This document shows, piece by piece, positions 1 to 12,050 of a stretch of 64,000 nucleotides of DNA. Source of the DNA: Archilochus colubris (lineage: Eukaryota; Chordata; Aves; Apodiformes; Trochilidae); NCBI GenBank assembly GCA_023079485.1, contig CM041084.1, positions 70,465,709 to 70,529,708 of the forward strand, in the 5' to 3' direction. A program made the position numbers and the translations under genes. The number at the start of each line of letters is the position of its first letter. Positions within the stretch are counted from its first letter, which is position 1. The notes under the pieces were generated by a model that was not told the DNA's origin, did no database searches, and worked only from the letters and a program-made list of their open reading frames with translations.

Positions 1-2226
1 TTAGGGATGGCCCCTGGCCCTTGTGATTGTCTGGGAAAAGTGCTAGTTGGCTCAGGCCAAAGACATGCCAACAAATATTTTTACAGTTTTATGATACAAA
101 TAATAGCATTTTAATGTCTGGGAACATTCCTGGAAGCTGCCTAATATATTAGCATGGGACCATATGTAACCCCAAATTACAGTTCCTTTAAGACAGCATA
201 CTACATTATACAGTTTAAAGCTGAAGAGATATATTGTTTAGATTTTCCCCAGGAAACAATTGAAAAGTAGATACTTTTGCATACAGAACACTGATTCTGC
301 AGATGCTGCACTTTTAAAATCATGAATGAGCAACTTGTATTTAACAAGACCCAAATTTTAATTGAACAATGAATTCTTTAGGCATTTTTCTACGTCTGCT
401 TTGCTATAGATTTTTTTTAATGTTTCATATATAATCATTCTCAACATTTCTGTGTGTACAGAGTAGTATTTCACAAATGGGAGAATGAGTTCAACAAGAT
501 CAAAGCAAGAAGCATGCAGAGTTGTGCCAGCTAACTCCCACTTAACCAGATAGGAGCTACTGAGAAGATTCAAGGACCAAAATTTAAAACACCACCATCT
601 CAAAAAATGAGAAGCATATCAAGTGAGACAAATACGTCTGGTACTTGCCAAATATCATGCTGGGACTCTAGGTAGAAAGGGGACTACATTAAGATCTCTA
701 GGTACTCTTCAGCTTCCTCAATCACAAGACAGCCTCATTTTTATTTCCTCCATCCCCATTTCATTCAGCTCATACATCTGATTTCCCACAGCAAATGAAC
801 AAGGATGCTGGGAGAAAAGAAGGAGTTCCACTATGGAATTCCAGCTCATTTCCAGGGCACACTGCAACCTGTATGCAAGTATAGCATGAGTCCTGTTGAA
901 ACTCCACTTGGTGATAATCTTGTGACAGAATTTCACTATATATAGCGTTTAATTCACAAGCCTAAATAAAGTTGAGAGCAATGTAAGTTTTGGTACTTCC
1001 TCAGTTCTGTGTGACTTTGCAACACTAACATTCGTTTAACATAATTTTATGCCTGTGAATTAATTTGCATTGGGGTGTAACTGTGTAAGGATTTAGCATA
1101 CCAGTTCAGATTTCTTCTGTTAGGAAGATGTGATTACTTATGAATAAACTACATGATCAAAGGTTCTAAACAAAGCAAAGTGTATAAAACAGAAATATAT
1201 AAACATATATATATGTATATATAACAATATTAAAGGTAAGGGAACAGTGCTATCAAGTTGGGATAGTGTCTGAACACACAGTGTAAGACAGCTCAGTGCT
1301 GGAGCAGAGATATCTCAACTGGCCTCCTTATGCAATGATAGTGTGCATTTCATGTAGGAGCTCTGAAGAGCAGAGTTAATCATATAGCCAAAAATATCAC
1401 TGACTTCCTATGAAGGTTCTGAATCTTCAACACAGCCTTTACCAGAACATAGTAGTTGTTTCTTTTCTATTGCAAGTTGGTTGTAGCACTCAGCAATATG
1501 CAGTTAGTGCTTAGAAAGAATTTTTTCAGATTTGAGAGATGTATGAAAGTTGCTAAAGTATTTCTGGGAATTTTTGCAGGCTTTTAAAAGTTTTATTTTT
1601 ATAGAAATTAAAAGGGAAAAATTTGAAGCAAACCAACTTTGCCTGCTGCTAGTGTATGGAAGAGCTCTTAATTCTCCATCTATTTTCAGAACCCAATAAA
1701 TACCAAATGAGCAAACCAGTGTTGGTTTGTCAGTTTCTGTTTATTTTTTGTTTCTTGATAGAACCATAATGAAAGATGACCTGAATTTGGATGCTACTTT
1801 TTTTCTCCAAACTCCTTATGTTCTGCAAAGGAACTCAAAGTTGGTGACAGTTCCAAACGGGAACTCTTTGTCCATAAGCAGTCTACCTCAATTGCACACC
1901 ATCTGTAGATCTCTCACAGTGATCTAATTTGCATACTGGGGATATGAGGAGGAAAGAAATCCTCCCTGGAGACTGTCAGAGCAAGTAATCCCTACGTAGT
2001 GTGAAGTGGTTTGCACTGACACACACGTAAAGATCAAATGGTAGTGCAAATCCAACAAAACTATCACCAGAAATGAAAGATGATGAATAGCAGGGAGAGG
2101 TAAAAGGATGGAGTCAGTCATTAAGTTTCTATTCTATATAGTTTTCCTTATCACTATCTGTAGCCCTAAAAACAGCTTGACCATGAAAAAGAGCTTTCAA
2201 AAACAGGGATTGCCTTATTTTATTTA
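1..2226. other. No gene seen; AT-rich unique sequence
   Basis: I see no gene, no exon pattern and no recognisable transposon here. Open frames on either strand are under about 82 codons and look like chance. The one simple-sequence feature is a TA-rich patch at about 1195-1227, listed separately. Confidence 0.6.
1195..1227. repeat. TA-rich simple repeat
   Basis: An interrupted run of TA dinucleotides broken by AAAC and TG. It is low-complexity sequence likely to melt easily or vary in length, and no function can be assigned. Confidence 0.7.
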
Positions 2227-2257
2227 ACACACGTGTATGCATGTACATGCATGTGTA
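2227..2257. repeat. 31-nt alternating purine-pyrimidine run with internal 16-bp palindrome
   Basis: Every base from 2227 to 2257 alternates purine and pyrimidine (CA/CG/TG/TA steps). Positions 2237-2252 are a perfect palindrome (ATGCATGT then ACATGCAT). Such sequence is the classic context for Z-DNA or cruciform formation under negative supercoiling. The alternation and palindrome are read directly; any structure in the cell is inference. Confidence 0.75.
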
Positions 2258-2299
2258 AGAAAAATGATTTACAGCTGCCATTCATCTGTATCAGAAATA

Positions 2300-2625
2300 C
2301 ATGCAATCATCTGGTTCCCTTATTTTTATCCTTTCATTTTCTTATGTGCTCTCCCTGCCATGCATCAGTGAGAACTCTTCAATCTCATTTCCTCTTCTCA
2401 CTTTCCGTTCTACTTCTTTCTGCCCTGAGTAGGCTTAACTATCTTCCTGCTTCCCAAATTCTCATTATCTTTCCATCTCTCTCCTTTCCAATGCAATTCC
2501 TCTTCTTTATTCCAGTGTTTCCAACAGGGGTCCCAAAACATCTCTCTCCACTCACAATGCTCCAGACTCAATTCCCCCACCATCTTCCCCAGCTCATAAC
2601 CCTTTATAGTCTCTTGTCTATTACC
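2300..2625. other. Pyrimidine-rich block, plus strand
   Basis: The plus strand is strongly enriched in C and T and poor in G for about 320 bases. It contains tracts such as TCTCTCTCC and ends with TTCTTTATTCCAG near 2516, which resembles a splice acceptor. A 144-codon plus frame (2233-2667) and an 81-codon minus frame (2410-2655) overlap here. Both are best explained by scarcity of stop codons in skewed sequence, because neither encodes a motif I recognise. An exon cannot be excluded. Confidence 0.45.
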
Positions 2626-3317
2626 AGTTTCTACTATGTACAGCTGCAAGCTCATTTAACATTGTAAATAGCTCTAATTCCTTGTTGTTCCTAGTACTTA
2701 AAAAAAAAAGGGGGGGGGGAGAGGAATCAACCCCTAATCCCTTCCCTCTCCTTTCTCATTCTAGAGAAGAAAGAAATAACTCTAATAAGATTTATCTTTG
2801 GTTAGGTTTTTTTGTGTGGATTTTGGTGGTTTCTTCATTTATGGTGTTTTTTTGTTTATTCGTTTTTCTTCTTCTTTTTAAAGATCTAATTTAGCAGTTA
2901 GCGTGTATGACTCACTCTATCTTTCTTGAGGAAAGGTGATCCTGAAGAAATATTTTGCAGAAATGTGTTCACCTTTGACAGAAGACAGCTCTGCTTGGTG
3001 TTCTCCTTCCTGGAAGCAGGACTATATACATCCACTCTGGTAAAATCTTACAACTGTGCAAGTCTCTTCTCCATGTTTTAGCATAGGAAGGTGGAAGCTA
3101 GGGAAGAGGAAAGGAGATTCTTGTGGCCATCAAACCTCATGGGTTTTCTTTGTAGCTGGCAGTGCGTGCAGAGCATGGGGAGACCTGAGGCAGAGCAGGG
3201 TGTTTCTACCATAGCCAAGGGCTATTGACTTCACATGGGTAAGACCAACCAGGCTGAGGGCTTTGCTGTCCAGCAGACCCTGACCTTTGCTCAGCTTGGC
3301 ACTCAGGGTTACTGCTT
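2626..3317. other. No gene seen; A10G10 tract and T/G-rich stretch
   Basis: Positions 2700-2719 are ten A followed by ten G, a homopolymer junction prone to slippage. From about 2795 to 2880 the plus strand is T/G-rich, a recurring low-complexity type in this window. The rest is unique. Confidence 0.6.
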
Positions 3318-3385
3318 ATACAAATTCTGCTTGCACTGGTGTAAATATTTACTATAAAATTAATGAAGTTACTCAAGTACAATAT
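3318..3385. repeat. Possible ancient amniote interspersed-repeat fragment
   Basis: The words CACTGGTGTAAAT and, further on, GAAGTTACTC appear in the order seen in an old dispersed repeat common in turtles, crocodilians and birds (typically a tract mentioning a 'tacaccagtg' core next to a 'ttgaagtcaatgg' core). The match is short and from memory, so family and orientation are not assigned. Confidence 0.25.
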
Positions 3386-6300
3386 TTAATATGGTAAGCT
3401 CTCCTGATCATGATATCTGGTGACTGAGGTGCAGCAAAATACTATTCAGCTCTGTTTCACCTCCTGTTTCTGCAGCTCTGCAGTTCAGTAAAATGTACTT
3501 TATTCCTTATGTTAGGTGACAGAATGAAGAGGCAGGAGTGATTAATTTTTACAGAGACCTTATTAATTTTCATTACTTCAGCCAAGTCTTCTATTCCTTC
3601 TTCCTCTCTGGCAGGATAATCTGAGGCTATTTCTCATCACATGCAAATCCCACCAACTCTCTGGAGACAGTTCATGGAAAGCACAACAGCATCACTTTTG
3701 TGCTAATCTAAACCTTTTCCCAGAAGGGCTGAACACATTTTTTGGCAGATCAGCACTAGTTATTGTGCAGTTTTGCAGGCTGTTGTCCTGTCCATCTTTC
3801 TTATCTTTTGGCAGGTTGTCAGATACAATTAAGATGATCTGAGTGATGTAGCATTGTACATTTAGTTTTGTTTATTCTTTGCTTAAGAATAAAGTCACGG
3901 TAGGATATAAGTTGTGCATGGAAGGGCCTGAAGAACATTAGCCTTTTCATCACTGTGAAATGAAATGATATTTTTGTGCATGCAGCTTTGATGTACCATG
4001 GCTGTATCTGCCAGCACCAAGAGGTTAAGACCCAGAGGATTCTAAGGTACCTTATGATCCCCCTGAACATTTGGCTGCTTGTGCTAGGGAAGTCCTAAGA
4101 AATCTAGCAAACTAGAGAGGTCACAGTTTCAAGTAAACAAATTAATTTTCTGTGACATTTGTGTTATAGGATAGTAACTGGTATGTAGGGCCTACCTTCG
4201 TCAGAAACAGAAACTGATGAAACTTCCCATAGCATTAAGTTTGCAATCAGACAGCTCCAGAGGCTAGGAATACTTCAAGTGAGACCTATGGCTAATGTAA
4301 TTAATTGTAGTTCACAGATTTTATTTTTATACAAACATCTGTGTTTGTATAAAACATGTATGTTTTTTATACAAACATTTTGTTTATTGAAATAATGTTT
4401 ATTGAATGTAGATAACTTGCTTAAGAATATGATTGAGAATTTTACAGTTTAAATTCATTTTTGGCAAAGAGAAGAGCTCAAAAGTATCCAGTTGAAATGA
4501 AAGTTTTAATTTCGAGGCAAGGCTTTACTCTCACTCTTGTATATTACACTATTTAAACACACTTGGAAGTTTTCTAATGGAGCTGAAGGAATACATGTAA
4601 AAAAAGCGCTTTCTAAAATACGAAACCATTTGTTCAAAAAGAATCAGACAAAAGTTCCTCCATTTTCTTCCATACTTGAAAAATATTCTTTACTGCACAA
4701 TTAAAAACCACCCATCTGGTATAGTTTCACTGAAGTTCTTAGCATTAAAAAATGTGTACTCTTTTGCTCTTAGACTCTGATATTAACATATTTGCACAGG
4801 TCTGCCTCTTACTAGATAGAAGACTTCACTGCCCTCCTCACTGTCTAATCCACATCAATTTCCTCTGTAGAGGAGCTCAGGCTGTGCAAACTTTTCTTTT
4901 CTGACTGCCAGTTAATTAGATACACATTTACAAACTTTTTGCTTGCCCCTGAACCTCATCACTCACATTACACTACAAGACTTTTAAGACTCTGTTCAAG
5001 GAGCTACACTCATTGTCACCTCACATGCAGAACATCACCGCTGGCTTCCCACCAGCCTTCAAGTTTATTGGCAAATGAAGTGGCCCTTGCAATTAAACTA
5101 TGACATTACACAACAGTTTTGTCAAAAGAGGATCTCCACCCTACCACTGTGCTCCCATGAAGGTCACAGACTCTGTTGTGTGGGCAGCTTCAAACATGAC
5201 CTGAATACAGCTAAAGGACAATCCTTTCTACTGTGTAAAAACCTTCAATCATATTCCCAAACCATGCTATAACCTTGAATAAAGAGGCTTTAGCATGGTT
5301 GAAGGCAGAATTTAGGTCCCATTCTACACTGCATAAGTGGAGTCATGCTTTAATTGTATTGCAGGGATAAAGATATTGTAATTGGGTCTCCTGTAATATA
5401 TTTTTTTTCTTTATATATAGCTAAATGTAAGGCCTTAAATCTCTCAAGGACATGAGATGTTATTCTATCTTTTTCAGTACTGATACGAGACTAAAGAATT
5501 GTGAAAAAAAGAAGGGGAAAAGCTCAGGAATGACTTTTATAGAAATATGTTGATTATTACAAGTTGAAAAATTGACCCCAGCCTAGACTGTAAGGTTATT
5601 TTATCCTACCAAATAGAATAAAATATTTTTCTTTAAGATAATTTTTCCTTAACCTTTAAGATTAATTTTTGTTCTTTACCTTCAGAAAAGTATAGAAAGA
5701 GACATATTTACATATGCATACTTATACAGAGCCAAAAGATTTAATTTATGCTATATCCAAGCTCTGTTAATTGTTAGCCGTCTTTGGACTCTGATGAATC
5801 TATTTCACCAGCTTTTTTCAACTTTATCTCCAGCTGGTCTCCCTTCTTCAAGATTTTTCTCTCTTGTAATTTCCGTATTTTTGTAATTTCTCTATTTGTT
5901 ATTTGTAATTTTCTAATTCCTCTATTGTAATGGAATCTTTTTTGACAGTTGTTCATGGTGCCTCTGTATCTCAACACAAAGTCCAGCATTGACTTTTCCA
6001 TGGTGTCCATCACCTCAACATCCAACTCAGATGAGAAAAGGACAACCAAGATCTTTATTTTTCTCTTCTGTAAAAGATACAGAAGCAAAAAATTAAAGTA
6101 CTATCTACTTCAGAAGTCTTTACATTCTCCTAAGAATATTTCTGCTGCTGTGTAACCAGTAGAAAAAACCTAAACAACCAGGTAGCCATAAACTGAATAA
6201 TAATCTATGCTTCTGGGTAATAATGGGATTTGTTTCACCTAACCTTAGCCATCTAGTAACTAGAAATTTAACTTAATCTATTTGTCAGGCCTCCTCTTTT

Positions 6301-8287
6301 TGCCAGGGTAAAGATATAGGCACTTTCTGGAAATTTCTTATCTCCCTGAGACTTTTATCTTAAGGCATTAAGAAATGCCTTTTGGAGATGCCTTTTTCTC
6401 TAAAGCAAACACAGAGGGAGTTTGGATAACAGCTTATTATAGCTGATGCATTTTTAAAGGCACTTCAGCCAGGCAAGAGGAATCCTGCCCTCAAGTCTGT
6501 AACCAGAACCTTACGCTGAAACAAGCTTCTCTCAGTCATATCTCCATCAAAAGCTAACTCTTAAACAAGAACAGGAGACTTCTGACAGAAGCCAATCTTC
6601 ATGCTGCATCAGAAATACCACTTCCACAGAGCTAAAAATATAAACGAACTTCCCAATCTCCTGCCTTCCACCAACACAGCAATGACCAAAATGATATGTC
6701 AGTAAAAAGAACAGCTAGAGTTTGAAAACCAAGAGCCAGCATCTTCAGGAAGTCATCTTTTTAAAGTCAATTTTCTATTCATAAATTTATCCAAACCTTC
6801 ACTTTCCTAAGATATTTTTAAACCTGATTCTTTTTATTACATCCCTACTTGCTGCAAGTGTCATGGACTGTCCTTTTTTCCATCTCAATTCATTTTTATA
6901 TTTGATGTTGTGGACAAGTCAGAGTTGTATGAATCTAGGATCCTGAGGTGGCTTTTTGCTCCTTCCTTTGGGTAGCAAAATGTCTAGCAGCTGCACTAAG
7001 CCACAGACTGTGAGAAAAACGTAGTCCCCAATTTGCCTATAGTATAAACATGAATAAAAGCCTACTGGAGCCAATGCTGATGAATAATACCAATTGGGTC
7101 ATAACCACCTCTACTGTGCATTTCCACAGCAGGACTATGGAAAGTTTTGAAATGCAAAAAGAGGCCAAATCATTGCTGTCAGTCACATGTATACTATTGT
7201 CTGTAGCTGCATTAAAAGAGACATGCTATTGTGTGATTTTTCTCCCTCCCTTCTCTAACTCATACTAGTTAAACTCTGAAGTTGCTGGCAGAAGTTTCCT
7301 ATGCTGTCTCCAGACTACAAAGTTGTCACATACATTTTTTGAGAACACTATAGAAAGATTTCTGGCCAGCAATCCAAAGATTCCTGCCCATGCCAGCAGT
7401 CCAGATACCAACATCATTACACCTCAAGAGCCAAGATGAAATCCATTCATCTGGCAGTGACTGTATGTTTGCAAATTAATTTCTTTTAATATATTCCCAT
7501 TACCCAAGGAAAACAAATTCACTGAGAAATGTGTGCTCTGTAGATAATCCAAACAAAGCATGTTTTACAGATGGGAGATTAGCTAACAAAATCTGAGATA
7601 ATGCTGTCTCAGCTTGGTGCTAGATTACTTGCATGCATCCTCTTCTTACAAATTAGAACAGGAGACAATTACAAGATTTAGGAGCATGCCTCCCTTTTCT
7701 CCACACTGTTCTTGGCAGATATTGTAAATAGGCTCCTTGGTGTAAATCTGTGCATCTGCACCGAGAGCATTATCTTTATTTCTGCTCTATGAGAAGCTGA
7801 GTGTAAATTTTCTGGTCAAGTCTTCATTGCACAGCTACTATTAGAATTGTAAAGCTCTTCAGAAGAGAATACCTAGTCTGGCCATCAAAGCACCAAGTTA
7901 TATGTCAGGAGAGCTAGTCTCCTTCCCAGCACAAACTTGGATGCATGGCTTAGTTTTATGCTTTTATTTCCTTCCTGAGAACTGGAACTCCTTTTACTTC
8001 CTAGAACTTGTTTCATTGATTTTTAACCTTCTGACAAAGGTTTAAAAATCTGTTGCAAAATAAGGAAGTCTCCATTAAAAAACCCTAAATCAAATATTTA
8101 ACCTCCAGTTAAGTAACATTGCATCTTTTTTTAAAAAATGTCCAGTCTTTATTTTAAAATTTAATTAACAGGAGATCCAATATGTTAATAGGTTAGTAAT
8201 TTAATTGTTAAGTTACCATCTCAAAAAAAGACATACCTCTGTGATCAATCTCTTACCATCAGATTTATCGAATCCTGAAAATATCAT
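3386..8287. other. No gene seen; about 4.9 kb unique AT-rich sequence
   Basis: No gene or recognisable transposon. The longest open frame is 104 codons on the minus strand (5774-6088). It encodes a lysine- and glutamate-rich peptide without a recognisable domain and is overlapped by a 68-codon plus frame. A hairpin at 4325-4354 is listed separately. Confidence 0.55.
4325..4354. repeat. Perfect 13-bp stem, 4-nt loop hairpin
   Basis: Left arm 4325-4337 (TTTTATACAAACA) and right arm 4342-4354 are exact reverse complements around TCTG. A further near-copy of the left arm (TTTTTTATACAAACAT) lies at 4364-4379, so the right arm could pair with either. This is read directly; function is unknown. Confidence 0.8.
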
Positions 8288-8531
8288 AAAATCATAGAAT
8301 AGTCTGGAATGGAAGGGACACCTCCCACTAGACCAGGTTGCTCAAAGCCCTGTCCAACCTCTCCTTAAACACTTATGGGGATGAGGCATTCACAACTTCC
8401 CTGGGCAACCTGTGCTAGTGTCTCACCACCCTTATAGTAAAGAATTTCCTCCCAGAATGTAAATTAATCTGCCCTCTTTCAGCTTAAAACCATGACTTCT
8501 TGCCCTATCACTACATGCCCTTTTAAAAATA
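8288..8531 (-). mobile_element. CR1 LINE, 3' end fragment (minus strand)
   Basis: On the plus strand it begins with the reversed CR1 tail (ATCATAGAATAG at 8291), then the usual reversed 3' UTR blocks: GGAAGGGACACCTCC, CAGGTTGCTCAAAGCCC, a GGCAACCTGTGCTAGTGTCTC-type block and a CTTGCCCTATCACTACATGCCC-type block. This is about 240 bases of the 3' UTR and end of ORF2, 5'-truncated as is normal for CR1 insertions. Divergence is moderate. No flanking target duplication is expected for CR1. Confidence 0.93.
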
Positions 8532-8766
8532 GATTTCTGTTCTTTACTGTATCATACAAGCATGTGTATAAATACCTCTTTTTTATATGTAAATAGGTTA
8601 AGTATCTTCAAGTGGGATTGGAGAGAAAAATTCAATTGCATATTTTCTCACACTCCATCTACTTCACCTGATGAGAAAAAGGGTATGACATCTCTCATTC
8701 ACTGTATTCATAACAAGACTACTAAAACATACCCTTCTGACTGGTGGCAACAGGCCACAATCCTGT

Positions 8767-8839
8767 TAAGAATATAAGCACAGGCATATAACATCAGACC
8801 AATGATCCACCCATCCCACTGTATTTGCTATACTGGCCA
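8767..8839 (-). mobile_element. Ancient CR1/L3-like LINE relic (3' end, minus strand)
   Basis: The sequence runs AAGAATATAAGCACAGGCATA, then CATCAGACCAATGATCCACCC, then CTATACTGGCC. This matches, in order and spacing, an old reptile/bird LINE tail whose reversed consensus reads roughly 'aacataagaacggccatactgggtcagaccaatggtccatc'. The match is about 70 bases and diverged. The class assignment (CR1 superfamily) and strand are inferred from remembered consensus. Confidence 0.45.
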
Positions 8840-9010
8840 AAAGAAAAAGCTCAGAGTATAAACACAGAAAACCTATATGTGCTACTCTCTGAAATATTTA
8901 ATCCTTCAACAATTTGCAGCTACAAATTACCTGAGACAAATATAGTTTTATACATATGTAAAATTTCTCCCATAAGCTTATCCTCTTCTTGAGCCCATGC
9001 CAACTTTTAG

Positions 9011-9060
9011 CTTACATGACTGGTAAAGAATTCTTTACCACTTACATGTGGTAAAGAATT
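9011..9060. repeat. Short tandem duplication enclosing a 20-bp palindrome
   Basis: The block CTTACATG..GGTAAAGAATT occurs at 9011-9032 and again at 9041-9060. Within the first copy, 9021-9040 (TGGTAAAGAATTCTTTACCA) is a perfect 20-bp palindrome. All three elements share the GGTAAAGAATT word, so the unit may have arisen by template switching at the palindrome. Confidence 0.8.
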
Positions 9061-11521
9061 GTCCAGCTAAACTCACTTGTTTAGAAGAACCACTTTCTTG
9101 TGTTTGCTTTCAGGCAGCACTCGGACATTTTCATTCGATGCCCCCTAGGTTATGTGTTGGGAGATACTGAGCAATCAACTGTACTCAACCATTCTGTGAT
9201 TTTATAGACATTTACTCTCACATCAATCATCTGTCACAGGCCGAACCATCTGTCCTATTTTACAGGCTGAGGAATCCTATGGTACTAAGTAGTTCCTTGT
9301 ATGGAAGCCATTTGATTTTTTCATCACAGAGGAAGCCTCAGTGACTTGTCATCTAACTTTTTAGATGGCCGAAAGTTAGGAAAGTTGAATACCACCTTTC
9401 ATGCTCAGAGTTTCTATCCCAGCTGAGTGCTGCATTGCATTATGCATGGAGAGTTGCTGAACAACAAAGTTCGAGCTCTAAAGGGGCAAGGCACATAAAA
9501 ATAGAGATGAGCCCTTTTTCATTGAGAAAGCTTTCAGATATACAGTGGCAAGAGCTTTTGACAACAGATTTGGGAGCTGATTCTATTCTTATTCATACCA
9601 GTGTGCATCTGTTTTTCCCTCAAGATTTTAGCAGTGCTGCAGTGACATAAACGACAGGAGAATCTAGCTTAAAAAGTTTATAGCCTTGCTAGAACATGAA
9701 TACAAGTTCCAATGCCATAAATGCTTCTAGAAAGCATGCTTTGAAAAGTATTTCATCTTCCTAACTCCTTTCCTTCAGCAGGTAACACTTCATGATGAAT
9801 ACCTACACAGGCCCATCAGCCAAACCATATCTTCTCTGGTGAAGATTTAGCTACCAATTTCCAGTCAAGGATCCAGAAACTGTTTTCTTTTAAACACAAA
9901 GACTGTATCACAGACATGAAGAAGAATCAACTATTTTTTCTTGGTTTTCCATTGAAATGAATGGGAGGAAAGAAACAAAGATAATTAGTCAGACTGCTTA
10001 ACTTAAATAAAATTTTTGATTGCTATAATAAGGGATATATAAACAAAATTAGGTAAAAGGTAAAAAATAGAATTATACTATGACAAAGTCAGAAGTTTAT
10101 TAAATGTACAGGCATTGTATATTCTAAAGATGCTGAACACTGATCAGAGTCCAAAGTGGTTTAATCGCTTCCTCTGACTCCCAGACACTATTGTCTTTTC
10201 TGGACATGACTAAAGGAAACAGTTAGAAGCAGGAAAAGAAAGAGCTCCAAGAGGCAGGAACATTTTTGAATATTACCTTCTCAAATGAAATGGCTATAAA
10301 AATGGCCAAAGATACTGCTATATCAAATCCATAGTTTTGCGTCAGGTAGCTCCTGAAAAATAGGTCTGATCAGTCCCGTTTTAACATATTCCGGTTGTAA
10401 ACAAGCATATGAAGTTATATTAGTATTCACCTCTTCCTGAAATCCTCACTTACTTTACCTGTGGACAAAAAAGCCTCCTGAAACTGTTACCTGGGTTCAG
10501 GATTTCTTTCTGCTACTTATTTCCCCATTTTTCTTGCACATTAATAACATCTTAGAACTGACAGTATGACAGCTGGTATAAAGGATGACAAGGTCTTTGA
10601 GAAAGAAAATATCTGGTGCATAATGCATTTTTTTGGTAGAAAAACTTTTTTTTTTTTCCTTAAAAGAGATGTACACTACTTGATGATTGTAATCTAGTAT
10701 ATGTGTGTCTTGGCCACGTTAAAAGACATAACTAACGTCTCTCTTTTCTATTCAGTGGCCTAAAGTACGCAGCTGCAGCAATATTTACTGAAGCTCAGGG
10801 GATAAATTGCACTGAAATGTTACCCAAGTGAATTCTGTTGTCAGATGTAATAGGTAAATAAACATTTTATTTCAATAGATTGTTGTATTAGCGCTCTATC
10901 AAATGGCACGAGATTTGTATTCTTTAGAGAGATTGCAGATATTATGTGACTCAAAATTATTTAAAAATTTATTTAAAAATAATGTGGGGGAAAAAATATC
11001 AGTTTCTCAGAGAAAAATGTACTTTGAATTAGAAAAAAATTAAAATATTTTCTTTTCCAAAATGGGTTAGAAATAATTTCCTGAAGTTTTCTTGTCACCT
11101 CTAAATCCTTCAAATTAAATATCACTTTAGAATTTTTTATTGACCAGCTATGCATATGTATTTATATATTATTTATATATTTATAAACCAGTCTTAATTT
11201 TCTGTACTTTTGAATTCTGAGCAATTCTCTATTAGTCAGATGTTTTTGATTTTGAAATCCCACATGCAAAAATGCATTGGTTCAGATGGAAGGCTTGAAA
11301 TTTTGCAGGCACAAAATTCTCCAATTTCCATTTGATATTCATGCCAAATACATGTTCTCCCAGCATAATCCTGTGATTAGGCCACATGAAATGGCCTTTG
11401 GTTTCAACTGCTTGTTGTTTCCTTGCCCTTCTAACAGCATTGGGTTTGCAGAAAAAAAGGCCTCAAGCTAATACAAATCAGTAAATTTCATTTCAAGCTG
11501 TTGTCCTTTATCTTTCCACAC

Positions 11522-11546
11522 TGAACGTGCACAATGAGCACGTTCA
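11522..11546. repeat. 9-bp stem, 7-nt loop hairpin
   Basis: Arms TGAACGTGC (11522-11530) and GCACGTTCA (11538-11546) are exact reverse complements. The arms carry one of the few CpGs in the neighbourhood. No function is assigned. Confidence 0.75.
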
Positions 11547-11851
11547 AAAACCTGACTAATTGACTTAGGAACAGCAAGTTCAAAGTCAGGCTCAGAGAAC
11601 ACAGCATTTCAAGAAGAAAAGCTGCAGTTGAAAGGCAAGGTCTTTTTTTATAAACCCTTAACTACTGTGGGCTGAGATTGCTCTTACTATTTTTCTTCAG
11701 TATATTGTTGCTGGTGCACTGCTACTGCTGCTAGTGAGAGATGGAATTCAAACATCATTCAGGGGCCTTATCCCAATGCCATGTACATTATTCTGTGCAA
11801 GTCCAGAAAATGGAAACTTAAGGATGCCAAAAACTTGCTTAAACTGGACAC

Positions 11852-12050
11852 TCACAAAATCATAGAAAAACTGAAGTTGAAAGCCTCTAGTCTAACCCTC
11901 TGATCAAAGCAGGGATAGCTTCAGAAGCTAGATTGGGTTCCCCGTGGCCTTTGGCTGCTGAGTTATGAAGATCTCCAAGTATGGAGATCCTATGACCTCA
12001 CTGGACACCTGGTTATATACTAACCAGCTTCAGGATTTTTTCTGCCCCCC
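11852..12050 (-). mobile_element. CR1 LINE, 3' end fragment (minus strand), old
   Basis: The plus strand starts TCACAAAATCATAGAAAAACT, the reversed CR1 tail. It continues with GTCTAACCCTCTGATCAAAGC (the 'tccaaccccctgctcaaagcagg' block), then ATCTCCAAGTATGGAGATCCTATGACCTC and CTGGACACCTGG, all in the right order. It is more diverged than the 8.29 kb copy, with deletions. The far boundary is blurred near 12045-12080. Confidence 0.85.

Larger units (their letters stand above)
8840..11851. other. No gene seen; simple repeats and hairpins only
   Basis: No coding signal: open frames are 71 codons or fewer. Features listed elsewhere are the nested repeat at 9011-9060 and the hairpin at 11522-11546. 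A T12 run lies at 10646-10657, and 10951-11186 is a very AT-rich patch with repeated TATTTAAAAAT and TATTTATATAT words. Confidence 0.6.

Noticed and set aside
9175..9208. CAACCATTCTGTGATTTTATAG resembles a CR1 plus-strand tail
   Set aside because: Only about 25 bases match and no upstream CR1 3' UTR blocks are visible, so chance or a very decayed relic cannot be separated.
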